Assembly (NCBI GenBank): GCA_002304505.1
Contig: NCEH01000017.1
Span: 1 to 33,350 of the forward strand
Length of the DNA: 33,350 bases
Direction of reading: 5' to 3'
Origin: Rhizobiales bacterium 32-66-11
GTDB taxonomy: Bacteria; Pseudomonadota; Alphaproteobacteria; Rhizobiales; Xanthobacteraceae
Shown piece after piece: positions 9,453 to 17,938 of this stretch. Under the pieces are notes generated by a model. That model did no database searches. It saw only the letters and a list, made by a program, of their open reading frames with translations, and was not told the origin of the DNA. The first letter of the stretch is position 1. Every line of letters starts with the position of its first letter. The position numbers and the translations under genes are program-made.

Positions 9453-12400
9453 ATGCTCAATTTCTTGACGGGGGCGGACGATCGCAAAAACGCCGGTGCA
9501 CAGGCTGCCGGGATATCGCGGCCGGGCCATCGGCTGACACGCGGGACGGCGCTCACCGGCGCCCTCATGGCCGGCGCTGTGGCGACCGGCCTTTCGCTCG
9601 CAGCCGTCACCCCCGCCACCGCGCAGAATGCGTGCCTCACCCCAAGCTGCATCGCCGCGCAGAGCAGCGGCCAGGTGGGTGCGCTTTCCGCCTTCTCCAC
9701 CCTGCTCAACACGGCCGAGGGGCAGGCTTTCCTGCAAGCGGTGATGGCGAAGGAAACCGAGATCTACTTCAGCTCGACTTACGACCAGAAGAATCTCGCG
9801 GTGCTGAATGCCATAAATGCCTTCGTGCCCAACGGCGTATCGGCGAACGTTTGGAACATGGTGACGACCCCGCTCGGGCCCACCATGGTGCAGAACGCAA
9901 ACAATAACCTCTTGCCCGCCAATGTGGTCAACCTGCTGAACGTGGTACTGAACGACACGCTCCAAGTCACCGCAATGAAGAATGCGTATGCTGCCACCAA
10001 TATTTACGGCATCGCCTATCAATATAACGAGCCCGGCAGCGTCGGAAACCCGCGCCCGTTCCTGACCTCATCGAGCATTGCGGCAAATCCCTGGACCGCG
10101 GGCCAGGCGGACGCCTATTCGCTCACCGGCCCGGCCTCGCAGGCCCAGCAATGGATCGACAATACCCCCTCCCCCGCCTTTCCCAGCGGCCATTCCTCCG
10201 CCGGAAACAGCACCGCGCTGACCTATGCCTGGATGATGCCGGAGCAATATCAGGCCCTGCTGGTGGCCGGGCAGGAGTTCGGGCTCAGCCGAAACATCCT
10301 GGGCGTGCATTACCCCACCGACGTGATCGGCGGGCGCATTGCGGCGATGTATAATCTGGTGCAGTTGCTCTCCAACAATCCCGACTATTCCACCAATTTC
10401 CTCGAGGTCGCGACCGCCGCCTCGGCCGAGCTGCATGTGCAGCTCGGCAGCGCGCTCGCGGTGCCCTATGCCGGTTGCGCCGGAAACGTGGCGGGCTGCA
10501 TCGCGGCAGGGACCTTCCCCAGCGCCGCTGCCTTCAGCCAGGCCCGGCAGCAATATATCTCCTCCATCACCTATGACCTGCCCTCGGTGGGGTCCACCAC
10601 CGAAGCACCGATCGTGCCGGTAAATGCCGAATTGCTGATCTCCACCCGCTTTCCCTATCTGTCGCAACAGCAGCTGCGCGATGTGCTGGCGAGCACTGAG
10701 CTTCCGTCCGGCGCGCCGCTGGACGACCACCAGAGCGGCTGGGCGCGGCTTGATTTGTATTCCGCCGCGAGCGGCTATGGCGCCTTCAACCAGAACGTCA
10801 CCGTCACCATGAATGCGGCGGCCGGCGGCTATAACGCCATCGACGTGTGGAGCAACGATATCTCCGGCCCGGGCGGGCTCACCAAGCTCGGCACCGGCAC
10901 GCTCGTGCTCGCGGGCACCGACACCTATACCGGCGGCACCGTGGTGGGCGGCGGCACGCTCGCCGTCACCGGCTCCATCATCGGCGATCTCTCCATTCTG
11001 GCGGGCGCGAATTTCGTGAGCGCGGGCGGCTATAGCGTCGCGGCGAACGCACAATTGCTCAATTCCGGAACCTTCACCTCGGTGAATGCGCCGCTGTCCA
11101 GCAGCGGCACCTTGATCAATGGCGGCGCCCTCGACAGCGCCGTGATCAATGCCGGCACCATGGCCAATCTCGCCGGCGGCACGGTCACGGGTGCGATCAC
11201 CAACAGCGGGGTGCTGACCAACAACGGCACCATCAAGGGCGACGTCGCCAACACCGGAACCTTCAAGGGCACCGGCGTGCTCAACGGCGCCCTGGCCAAT
11301 GCGGGCATCGTGGCGCCGGGCAATTCCATCGGCACCCTCACGGTCAATGGCGCCGTCAGCTTCTCCGCCGGCTCCACCTATCAGGCGGAGATCGGCGCGC
11401 CGGGCCAGAGCGACCTGATCACCGCCACCGGGCCGATCACCATTTCCGGCGCCGCGCTGAACATCATCGCCGGTGTCGGGGCGACGCCGCAGCTCGGCGC
11501 CTACACGCTGCTGACCTCCGGTGCGGGGATCACCGGCGCCTTCGCCAGCGTCAACGACCCGTTCGGCACCGCCTATCCGTTCCTGGACCTGACGACCACG
11601 CTCTCCGGCAACGCGCTCAGCCTGAACGTGGTGGCCGATGCCACCGCCCTCGCCACCGCCGGCCGCACGCCCAATGAGCGCGCCGTGGGTGTCGCACTCG
11701 GCGCGCTGCCCGCTTCCAACAGCGTGCTGCAGGCCATCGTCGGCCTCAATGGCACGACCGCCCCGGCCGCCTTCGACGCCCTGTCGGGCCAGATCTACGC
11801 CTCCGCAGCGACGGTGTTGCAGCAGCAATCCCTCTATCTGCGCGAGGCGATCCGCGGCCGCCAGCGGCAAGCCTCCGGCGGCGCGATGCAGGCGGGGCCG
11901 CAGACAACGCAGCTCGCGCCCGGCCTTGCGGCCACCGCATGGCTCCAGGGTTATGGCGCCTGGGGCAGCACCGACGCCAGCGCCAATACCGCCGGCCTCT
12001 CGCGCTCCATCGGCGGCGTCATCGCCGGCATCGATACGCCGGTGGGCGAAGCCTGGCGCCTCGGCATCGCCGGCGGCTACAGTCAATCCACCTATGATGC
12101 GGATGCCCTGGCCTCCTCCGGCACCAGCGATAATTACGACTTCGCCGCCTATGCCAGCACCCGCTTCAGCGACATCGACCTGCGGCTCGGCGCCGCCTAT
12201 GGCTGGCACGATCTTTCCACCAGCCGCACGGTGCTTTTCCCCGGCTTCCTGAACGGCCTTTCTTCCGACAGCAAGGCCGGCACCACGCAGGTGTTCGGCG
12301 AGATCGCACGGGGGTTTGCCGTTGGCGCGACTCAATTCGAGCCGTTCGCGGGCCTGGCCTATGTGCATCTGGACATGGACGGCTTCACCGAATCCGGCGG

Positions 12401-12752
12401 CGCGGCGGCGCTCACCTCCGGCGGCCTGACGCAGGACAACAGCTTCACCACGCTCGGCCTGCGCGTCAGCCAGAGCATGGCCCTCGGCACCGGCACGCTG
12501 ACCGCACGCGGCGGGCTCGCCTGGCAATATGCCTTCGGCGACATCAATCCCGACATCGGCCTCGCTTTTGCGGGCGGCGGCGCGCCGTTCACCGTGAGCG
12601 GCGCCCCCATTGGGCGCAATGCGGCGCTGGTGAATGCGGGGCTCGATTTCCGCGCCACCGCGAACATGGTGCTCGGCATCAGCTATGGCGGGCAATTCTC
12701 CGACCAGGGCATGGACAATGCGCTTAACGGGCGCCTCGCCATCTCGTTCTGA
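9453..12752 (+). CDS. PAP2-type acid phosphatase fused to an autotransporter
   Basis: This is a predicted type Va secreted protein that would display a phosphatase outside the cell. ATG 9453 (1099 residues) is preferred because GGGGAGAG at 9440-9447 precedes it; an upstream in-frame GTG at 9402 is possible. A long signal peptide (hydrophobic ALTGALMAGAVATGLSLA, cleavage near residues 56-58 after ATA) leads into a PAP2/class A acid-phosphatase-like domain with FPSGHSS near residue 243 and SRNILGVHYPTD near 279-290, matching the C2 and C3 phosphatase motifs. After about residue 450 come glycine-, threonine- and asparagine-rich passenger repeats (LTKLGTGTLVLAGTDTYTGG, then NSG/NNGT strands), and the last 270 or so residues form a beta-barrel domain ending in Phe. 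The first phosphatase motif (K-x6-RP) has RP near residue 201 but no Lys at the expected place. The substrate is unknown. Confidence 0.88.
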   Translation: MLNFLTGADDRKNAGAQAAGISRPGHRLTRGTALTGALMAGAVATGLSLAAVTPATAQNACLTPSCIAAQSSGQVGALSAFSTLLNTAEGQAFLQAVMAKETEIYFSSTYDQKNLAVLNAINAFVPNGVSANVWNMVTTPLGPTMVQNANNNLLPANVVNLLNVVLNDTLQVTAMKNAYAATNIYGIAYQYNEPGSVGNPRPFLTSSSIAANPWTAGQADAYSLTGPASQAQQWIDNTPSPAFPSGHSSAGNSTALTYAWMMPEQYQALLVAGQEFGLSRNILGVHYPTDVIGGRIAAMYNLVQLLSNNPDYSTNFLEVATAASAELHVQLGSALAVPYAGCAGNVAGCIAAGTFPSAAAFSQARQQYISSITYDLPSVGSTTEAPIVPVNAELLISTRFPYLSQQQLRDVLASTELPSGAPLDDHQSGWARLDLYSAASGYGAFNQNVTVTMNAAAGGYNAIDVWSNDISGPGGLTKLGTGTLVLAGTDTYTGGTVVGGGTLAVTGSIIGDLSILAGANFVSAGGYSVAANAQLLNSGTFTSVNAPLSSSGTLINGGALDSAVINAGTMANLAGGTVTGAITNSGVLTNNGTIKGDVANTGTFKGTGVLNGALANAGIVAPGNSIGTLTVNGAVSFSAGSTYQAEIGAPGQSDLITATGPITISGAALNIIAGVGATPQLGAYTLLTSGAGITGAFASVNDPFGTAYPFLDLTTTLSGNALSLNVVADATALATAGRTPNERAVGVALGALPASNSVLQAIVGLNGTTAPAAFDALSGQIYASAATVLQQQSLYLREAIRGRQRQASGGAMQAGPQTTQLAPGLAATAWLQGYGAWGSTDASANTAGLSRSIGGVIAGIDTPVGEAWRLGIAGGYSQSTYDADALASSGTSDNYDFAAYASTRFSDIDLRLGAAYGWHDLSTSRTVLFPGFLNGLSSDSKAGTTQVFGEIARGFAVGATQFEPFAGLAYVHLDMDGFTESGGAAALTSGGLTQDNSFTTLGLRVSQSMALGTGTLTARGGLAWQYAFGDINPDIGLAFAGGGAPFTVSGAPIGRNAALVNAGLDFRATANMVLGISYGGQFSDQGMDNALNGRLAISF

Positions 12753-12783
12753 TCTGGCCACTCGATCCTTCCGCCCGCGCGCA

Positions 12784-12819
12784 AAACCTCCGGCGCCGTT
12801 TCCGACGCGCCGGAGGTTT
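12784..12819 (+). terminator. Perfect 13-bp stem-loop after the autotransporter
   Basis: AAACCTCCGGCGC (12784-12796) pairs perfectly with GCGCCGGAGGTTT (12807-12819) around a 10-base loop, starting 32 bases after the stop codon. The AAA/TTT ends of the stem give a short U-tract at the 3' side, and the symmetric form could act in either direction. It is a good intrinsic terminator candidate. Confidence 0.75.
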
Positions 12820-12877
12820 CATTGCCGATTTGTAATAAATCCTGGCGTGAGAGACCAGCCAAGTCCGGCTTTCACTC

Positions 12878-12896
12878 TGGATTTATAATCATTCCA
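12878..12896 (+). promoter_or_regulatory. -10 hexamer overlapping a weak Fur-box-like sequence
   Basis: TATAAT at 12884-12889 lies within ATAATCATT (12885-12893), which equals the central nine bases of the classical 19-bp Fur box; over all 19 positions I count 11 matches. It stands about 100 bp before the PepSY-flavoprotein reductase gene, a family often controlled by iron. The match is weak outside the core. Confidence 0.3.
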
Positions 12897-12994
12897 TTCA
12901 TTTGCGCGCATATTGAGGAACATCAATGCGGTTGATATGCCAAAGCCTGGATTTTTACTGCCGCTAAAGCCAGAGCGGCTCCAGGATATTGAGC

Positions 12995-15640
12995 ATGTTG
13001 AAGTCCGTCTGGTTTCAGATTCATTGGTTCCTCGGCGTCACCGCCGGCGTCGTTCTGGCGGTTGTGGGCGTCACCGGGGCCATGCTCTCATTCGAGAATG
13101 AGATCCTCGCCGCGCTCAATCCCGGAATCATCACCGTGCAGGCCGCGCCCGCCGGCCCGCTCGCGCCGGACCAATTGCTGGCACGCATCCGCGCCAATGC
13201 GCCGGGCAAGACGCCCACCGCTTTAATGGTCTCGGCGGACCCGACCCGGGCCGCGCGCGTCACCTTCGCCCCGCCGCCCCAGCCGGCCGGTGCGGCTGGA
13301 GGGGGGCCCGGCGGGCCGCGCGGCGAAAACCGCTATGTTAGCCCCTATGACGGCACGCTGCTGGGCGATGTGCAGGGACAGGCGTTCTTTCGTTTCGTGA
13401 TGCAGGTGCATCGCTGGCTGGCGGCCGGCGATGTGGGCAAGCAGATCGTCGGCGCCTCCACCATCGGCCTGATCGTGCTGTCGCTCTCGGGCCTCTATCT
13501 GCGCTGGCCGCGCCGGGCGCTGGACTGGCGCAACTGGCTACGGCTGGATTTCGGCAGGAAGGGCCGCAGCTTCCTGTGGGAATTGCATTCGGTCATCGGC
13601 ACCTGGGTGCTGCCCTTCTATCTGCTGGCCTCCCTGACCGGCCTGTATTGGTCCTACGACTGGTATCGCGGCGCGCTGTTCGACCTTACCGGCACGCCCC
13701 GCCCGGCACAGCAGGGTCCCCGCCCGGCCGGAGCGCCTCCAGCTGGAGGACCGCAGGCCGTCGTGCCGCCCGGCGCCGCCCCGGCCATGCCCGGCGAGCG
13801 CGGACCGCGCGAAGGGCGCGAGGCGCGCAACGCGGCGCCGCTGGATCTTGCCGCGCTCTGGCCGGCGTTCCAACGCGAATCCGGCGGCTACAGCATCGCC
13901 ACCGTGCGTCTCCCCCAAGGCAATGCGCAGACCCTCACCATCACCTACCAGCCCGTGAACCCGGCCCATGAGCGGGCGAACAATACCCTGGTGCTGGATG
14001 CCGCGGGGCAGGTGCGCGAGCATCGCCGCTATGACGACCTGCCGGCCGGACAGAAGCTCATGGGCAGCATCTTCCCCTTGCATTCCGGCAGCTTTTTCGG
14101 CTTTGCCGGCACGCTGCTGATGATGATCGCGAGCCTGCTGATGCCGCTGTTCGCCGTCACCGGCTGGATGCTCTATCTCGACCGCCGCAAGAAGAAGCGC
14201 GAGGCCCGCGCCGCCGCCGCGCCGTTTGGGACGGCGCCCCTAAGCGAAGCTGCGCCAGTGCTGGTGGCCTATGCCAGCCAGACCGGCACCGCGGAGCGTC
14301 TCGCCTGGCAGAGCGCGAATGCGCTCCAGGCCGCCGGCCTGCCGGTCATGGTGGCCTCCCTGGCGGGCCTTGCGCCCGAGGCCTTGGCGAAGGCGAAGCG
14401 CGCGCTGTTCGTGGTCTCCACCTTCGGCGAGGGCGAGCCGCCGGACGCCGCCCGCGCCTTCGCCCGGCGCATGGGCGCGCGGAACGCACACGACGAACTG
14501 GCGAATCTCGATTACGGCGTTCTGGCGCTCGGCGACCGGTCATTCTCGCGCTTCTGCGGGTTTGGCGCGGACCTCGATGCGTGGCTGCGCACCCATGGCG
14601 CGACGCCGCTGTTCGACCGCGTCGAAGTGGACATGGAGGATGCGGGCGCGCTGCGCCACTGGCAGCAGCATCTTGGCACCTTGTCGGGCCGCACCACCCT
14701 GCCCGACTGGAGCCAGCCCACTTATGAGGATTGGCGCCTCGTCAGCCGCCGCCTGCTCAATGCCGGCAGCGCGGGACTGCCCACCTTCCACCTCGCGCTG
14801 GAACGGGACGGAAAGACCGCCAGCTGGGCCGCCGGGGACATCGCCGAAATCGGCCCGCGCCTCGATCCTGAAACCGTGCGGCGCACGCTCGAGGCCCTCA
14901 AGCTCGACGGCGATGCGCCCGTCGTCCATGGCGGGCAGACGCTGGTTTTGCGCGAATTGCTGGCGCGCAGCCTGCAACCGGACGCGCAGGATCATCCCGC
15001 CACCAGCGCGCAAGCGCTCGCCGACCGCCTCAAGCCCCTGCCCCACCGCGAATATTCCATCGCCTCCATCCCCGAGGACGGGCGGCTGGAATTGCTGGTG
15101 CGCCAGACCCGCACGCCGGAAGGCGGCTATGGCCTCGGTTCCGGTTGGCTCACCCGCCATGCGGCGGAAGGGGCGCGGATCGCGCTGCGCATTCGCTCCA
15201 ATCCCGCCTTCCATGGCCCGGACAATGGCCGGCCGCTCATCCTCATCGGCAACGGCACCGGCCTTGCCGGCCTGCGGGCCCATCTCAAGCGCCGCGTGCG
15301 CGCGGGTCACGACGCCAATTGGCTGATCTTCGGCGAGCGCAGCCAGCAGCACGATTTCTATTTCCGCGACGAAATCACCGCATGGCAGAGCGCAGGCGCG
15401 CTGGCGCGGCTGGATCTCGCCTTCTCCCGCGACCAGGCGGAGCCCGTCTACGTCCAACATCGCCTGAAGGAGGCGGGTGCCGAGGTGGTGCGCTGGATCG
15501 AGGACGGGGCCTCCATCTATGTGTGCGGCAGCCTCCAGGGCATGGCCCCGGCGGTGGACCAGGTGCTCAGCGAACGGATCGGAACCGAGGCGCTGGAACA
15601 ACTCGCCGCGCAGCGCCGCTATTGCCGCGACGTCTATTGA
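12995..15640 (+). CDS. PepSY-associated membrane protein fused to flavodoxin/FAD-NADPH reductase
   Basis: This 881-residue inner-membrane flavoprotein probably carries electrons from NADPH through FAD and FMN to a membrane or periplasmic acceptor, as in iron-siderophore or related reductases. The N-terminal part has four hydrophobic helices (about residues 5-30, 152-175, 200-222 and 365-392) with conserved-looking histidines in VHRWLAAGD, ELHSVIGTW and FPLHSGSFFG, the PepSY_TM arrangement, and a Pro/Gly-rich loop. From residue 422 a flavodoxin domain starts (VLVAYASQTGTAERLA), then a cytochrome-P450-reductase/CysJ-like FAD domain with REYSIASIP, then the NADPH site LILIGNGTGLAGL near residue 747. 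The end YCRDVY matches the CysJ/CPR C-terminus. ATG 12995 is preferred over TTG 12989. The electron acceptor is inferred, not seen. Confidence 0.88.
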   Translation: MLKSVWFQIHWFLGVTAGVVLAVVGVTGAMLSFENEILAALNPGIITVQAAPAGPLAPDQLLARIRANAPGKTPTALMVSADPTRAARVTFAPPPQPAGAAGGGPGGPRGENRYVSPYDGTLLGDVQGQAFFRFVMQVHRWLAAGDVGKQIVGASTIGLIVLSLSGLYLRWPRRALDWRNWLRLDFGRKGRSFLWELHSVIGTWVLPFYLLASLTGLYWSYDWYRGALFDLTGTPRPAQQGPRPAGAPPAGGPQAVVPPGAAPAMPGERGPREGREARNAAPLDLAALWPAFQRESGGYSIATVRLPQGNAQTLTITYQPVNPAHERANNTLVLDAAGQVREHRRYDDLPAGQKLMGSIFPLHSGSFFGFAGTLLMMIASLLMPLFAVTGWMLYLDRRKKKREARAAAAPFGTAPLSEAAPVLVAYASQTGTAERLAWQSANALQAAGLPVMVASLAGLAPEALAKAKRALFVVSTFGEGEPPDAARAFARRMGARNAHDELANLDYGVLALGDRSFSRFCGFGADLDAWLRTHGATPLFDRVEVDMEDAGALRHWQQHLGTLSGRTTLPDWSQPTYEDWRLVSRRLLNAGSAGLPTFHLALERDGKTASWAAGDIAEIGPRLDPETVRRTLEALKLDGDAPVVHGGQTLVLRELLARSLQPDAQDHPATSAQALADRLKPLPHREYSIASIPEDGRLELLVRQTRTPEGGYGLGSGWLTRHAAEGARIALRIRSNPAFHGPDNGRPLILIGNGTGLAGLRAHLKRRVRAGHDANWLIFGERSQQHDFYFRDEITAWQSAGALARLDLAFSRDQAEPVYVQHRLKEAGAEVVRWIEDGASIYVCGSLQGMAPAVDQVLSERIGTEALEQLAAQRRYCRDVY

Positions 15641-15659
15641 GGGGCGGGACGCCCGGCCC

Positions 15660-16280
15660 TCAGTCGAGCACGGCGGCCTTCAGCAGGCAGACCATGAACG
15701 CTGAGGCCGGCTCCGGGCCGAGATTGCGGATGACGTGCCGGCGGTCGCAGCGATAGCGCACCGTCTCGCCGGCTTTCGCGGTCTCGGTCACGCCGCCCAC
15801 CTCGATCGTCAGCGTGCCCGCCGTCACGGTGAGGCATTCGATGGAGCCGACCTGATGGCCGTCGGAGTCCAGCTCGCCGCCGGGCTCGGCGAAGAATTCG
15901 TAATATTGGAGCCACTCCACCGTCTTGATCCAGCCGATGATGGAGAGCCGGCACAAGCCGTCCTGCGACACCAGGATGGGCGTTTCGGCGCGGGTCAGCT
16001 TCTCGATGAAGGGCGCCTCGTCGGAGGCGGCCAGCACGCGTTCCACCGTCATGTCCAGCGCATGGGAGAGCCGCCAGACGGTCGCGAGGGTGGGATTGGT
16101 CTCGTTGCGCTCGATCTGGCTGATGATGGATTTCGCGACGCCGGACTGCTCGGAGAGTTCGGACAGCGAGAGATTATAGGCCTTGCGCAAGCGCTGAATG
16201 GTTTTGCCAAGCTGGCCGGTCATCGCCTGGGCGCCATCCTCCGGACCCCGCTCGGTGCCCTTCTCCCGCTGCTGCGCCAT
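15660..16280 (-). CDS. XRE-family transcriptional regulator with C-terminal cupin domain
   Basis: The 206-residue protein has an XRE helix-turn-helix at about residues 22-78 (LGKTIQRLRKAYNLSLSELS, then VAKSIISQIERNETNPTLAT) and a small cupin sensor domain at about 120-195 (GHQVGSIECLTVTAGTL, then AGETVRYRCDRRHVIRNLG). Members of this class usually repress or activate neighbouring metabolic genes in response to a small ligand bound by the cupin; the ligand here is unknown. The start at 16280 has AGGG seven bases upstream; an internal ATG at 16223 would remove 19 charged residues before the helix-turn-helix. It is convergent with the reductase gene and 88 bp downstream of thiD on the same strand. 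A 14-bp palindrome just upstream may be its own operator. Confidence 0.88.
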   Translation of the reverse strand: MAQQREKGTERGPEDGAQAMTGQLGKTIQRLRKAYNLSLSELSEQSGVAKSIISQIERNETNPTLATVWRLSHALDMTVERVLAASDEAPFIEKLTRAETPILVSQDGLCRLSIIGWIKTVEWLQYYEFFAEPGGELDSDGHQVGSIECLTVTAGTLTIEVGGVTETAKAGETVRYRCDRRHVIRNLGPEPASAFMVCLLKAAVLD

Positions 16281-16296
16281 GCCTCATCCCTTTTGC

Positions 16297-16310
16297 CGAA
16301 CGATCGTTCG
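16297..16310. promoter_or_regulatory. 14-bp perfect palindrome upstream of the XRE-cupin gene
   Basis: CGAACGATCGTTCG is a perfect inverted repeat 16 bases before the regulator's start codon. The ACGATCGT-type centre is common among operators of HTH repressors. Autoregulation is a reasonable guess but is not shown. Confidence 0.4.
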
Positions 16311-16368
16311 CCGCACCGGACGATACTGCGAAAAGCCGAGCGTGCAAGCGGGTTTCAGTGCATTTTGC

Positions 16369-17184
16369 TCAATTGGTCCAAAGGGCATGAAAGTGATGCA
16401 CGGGGCCATGGCCATGGCCCACGTCCAGCGCATCGGCGGCGGCGATGGCCCCGGTGATATAGGCCTTCGCGGCCCGCACCGCGCCTTCCAGATCCGCGCC
16501 TTTGGCAAGGCCCGCGGCGATGGCGGACGACAGCGTGCAGCCGGTGCCGTGGGTGTTGCGCGTGGCATGGCGCGGCGCGGACAGGCGCAGCACCCCGTCG
16601 CGGCTCACCAGCAGGTCGATGCTCTCCGGTCCCTCGCCATGGCCGCCCTTCATGAGCACCGCGCCACAGCCCAGCGCCAGCAGCGCCTGGCCCTGCGCCA
16701 GCATCTCCGCCTCATCCCGCGCCGGGTCAAGATCCAGCAAGGCCGCGGCCTCGGGCAGGTTGGGGGTGATGAGGGTGGCGCGCGGCAGCAGCACGTCCTT
16801 CAAGGTGACGATGGCGGCATCCTCCAGCAGACGGGCGCCGGAGGCGGCGACCATCACCGGGTCCAGCACGATGGTGCGGGCCTGGTGCCGCGCCAACCCC
16901 TCCGCCACCGCCTGGATCGCCGCCGGGCGCGAGAGCATGCCGATCTTCACCGCCGCCACCTTCAGGTCGCTGAACACGGCGTCGATCTGCGCGCCGATGA
17001 AGTCGGGCGGCACATCGTGGATGGCGGTGACGCCCATCGTGTTCTGCGCGGTCAGCGCTGTCAGCACGCTGGCGCCATAGACGCCGAGGGCGGAGAAGGT
17101 CTTCAGGTCCGCCTGGATGCCGGCGCCGCCGCTGGAATCCGAGCCGGCAATGGTTACGGCGATGGGGATGAGGCTCTGTGGCAC
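16369..17184 (-). CDS. thiD: Hydroxymethylpyrimidine/phosphomethylpyrimidine kinase
   Basis: ThiD phosphorylates hydroxymethylpyrimidine (HMP) to HMP-P and then to HMP-PP for thiamine biosynthesis. The 271-residue ribokinase-fold protein starts [20 protein letters not shown] (GSDSSGGAG at residues 14-22, the substrate pocket), has the PNLPEAAAL region, the VLMKGGHG strand and the C-terminal anion-hole/catalytic [17 protein letters not shown]. The start is GTG at 17184, set by GGAG (complement of 17192-17195) with a 7-base spacer. A TPP riboswitch lies about 100 bases upstream on the same strand, so expression should fall when thiamine pyrophosphate is plentiful. No other thi gene is in the window. 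Confidence 0.96.
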   Translation of the reverse strand: MPQSLIPIAVTIAGSDSSGGAGIQADLKTFSALGVYGASVLTALTAQNTMGVTAIHDVPPDFIGAQIDAVFSDLKVAAVKIGMLSRPAAIQAVAEGLARHQARTIVLDPVMVAASGARLLEDAAIVTLKDVLLPRATLITPNLPEAAALLDLDPARDEAEMLAQGQALLALGCGAVLMKGGHGEGPESIDLLVSRDGVLRLSAPRHATRNTHGTGCTLSSAIAAGLAKGADLEGAVRAAKAYITGAIAAADALDVGHGHGPVHHFHALWTN

Positions 17185-17280
17185 GCGGCAGCTCCGACGG
17201 GCAGCGAGGATGGCGCGGGAAGCCGGAAGATGCGACGGGACGGGCGACCTGGAACGGCCGCCCTCGCGCGATCTCGGTTT

Positions 17281-17361
17281 CCTTCGCCGGCATGATCCGG
17301 ATCAGGTTCGCGGGTTGGACAGGCCTCTCAGCCCCGCATGATGCGGGACACCCCGACGAGA
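17281..17361 (-). ncRNA. TPP riboswitch (THI element)
   Basis: Read on the minus strand, the region runs from TCGTCGGGGTGTCC through GGGGCTGAGAGG to GAACCTGATCCGGATCATGC and CCGGCGAAGG. These are the conserved parts of the thiamine-pyrophosphate aptamer, including the CUGAGA pyrimidine-sensing loop and the ACCUGAUCCGGAUCAUGC segment. The closing P1 stem can form between 17355-17361 and 17286-17292 (seven pairs with one G-U). It precedes thiD by about 100 nt. Whether control is at transcription or translation cannot be decided by eye. Confidence 0.95.
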
Positions 17362-17505
17362 TGGCTTAGATGTAGAGAACCCCTGCCCCCCCATCAAGCC
17401 CGCCCCTCGTGCCCGACCCATCCGGAGCGGTCGATCCCCTTGCAAGGACGCGCCCTTTTCGCCACCTTGGCGCCGCCCCGACGGGCCGCGCCAAGGAGAG
17501 TTTCC

Positions 17506-17742
17506 GTGATCGTCTTCTTCGTCCAGATCAAATGCCAGCTTGGGAAATCCTATGAGGTGGCCAACGCTTTGGCGGATGCGGAGATCGCCTCGGAAATCTA
17601 TTCCACCGCCGGGGATTTCGACCTGCTGGTGAAATTCTATGTGCCCAAGGACACCGACATCGGCCATTTCGTGAACGAGAAGGTGCAGAAGCTGGAGGGC
17701 ATCCAGGACACCCGCACCCTCATCACGTTCAAAGCATTCTGA
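17506..17742 (+). CDS. Single-domain Lrp/AsnC ligand-binding (RAM) protein
   Basis: This 78-residue protein is only the alpha/beta ligand-binding domain of Lrp/AsnC regulators, without the DNA-binding helix-turn-helix. It begins VIVFFVQIKCQLGKSYEVA, has the EIYSTAGDFDLLVKFYV strand and loop (the G-x-x-D/Y-D motif of the RAM domain), and ends DTRTLITFKAF. The start is GTG 17506, fixed by AAGGAG at 17493-17498 with a 7-base spacer; the frame is open upstream but that part is not conserved-looking and overlaps the riboswitch. Such stand-alone domains form ring-shaped oligomers and may bind amino acids; the role is not established. It is divergent from thiD. Confidence 0.88.
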   Translation: MIVFFVQIKCQLGKSYEVANALADAEIASEIYSTAGDFDLLVKFYVPKDTDIGHFVNEKVQKLEGIQDTRTLITFKAF

Positions 17743-17769
17743 GGCTTCGCCGCCGCAGATCCCGAAAAA

Positions 17770-17785
17770 TGTTTCACGTGAAACA
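17770..17785. other. parS: parS centromere-like site (ParB-binding)
   Basis: TGTTTCACGTGAAACA is a perfect 16-bp palindrome identical to the universal bacterial chromosomal parS consensus. It lies in the short intergenic stretch after the AsnC-domain gene. ParB would load here and spread, placing this window in the chromosome's segregation region, which in most bacteria is close to the replication origin. No parA, parB, dnaA or rsmG gene is visible in the window, so this would be one of several dispersed sites. Confidence 0.92.
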
Positions 17786-17938
17786 ACGGCTTAGCGCGGA
17801 CGAACAGCGGTTTACTGGCGCTTCTCCGAAGCTCCGCGGCGGACGAAACCGCGATTTCGGGCGAAGGTTCGCCGGTGAATTTCGGCGACCCGCCAAAGCG
17901 CCGGCAAACCCTGCTCTGCGCCGAATTTCGCTTTTATC

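Noticed and set aside
10068..12761. 897-codon open frame antisense to the autotransporter
   Set aside because: It is a GC-rich shadow with low-complexity Gly/Ala/Arg composition and no motif; the plus-strand protein has clear domains.
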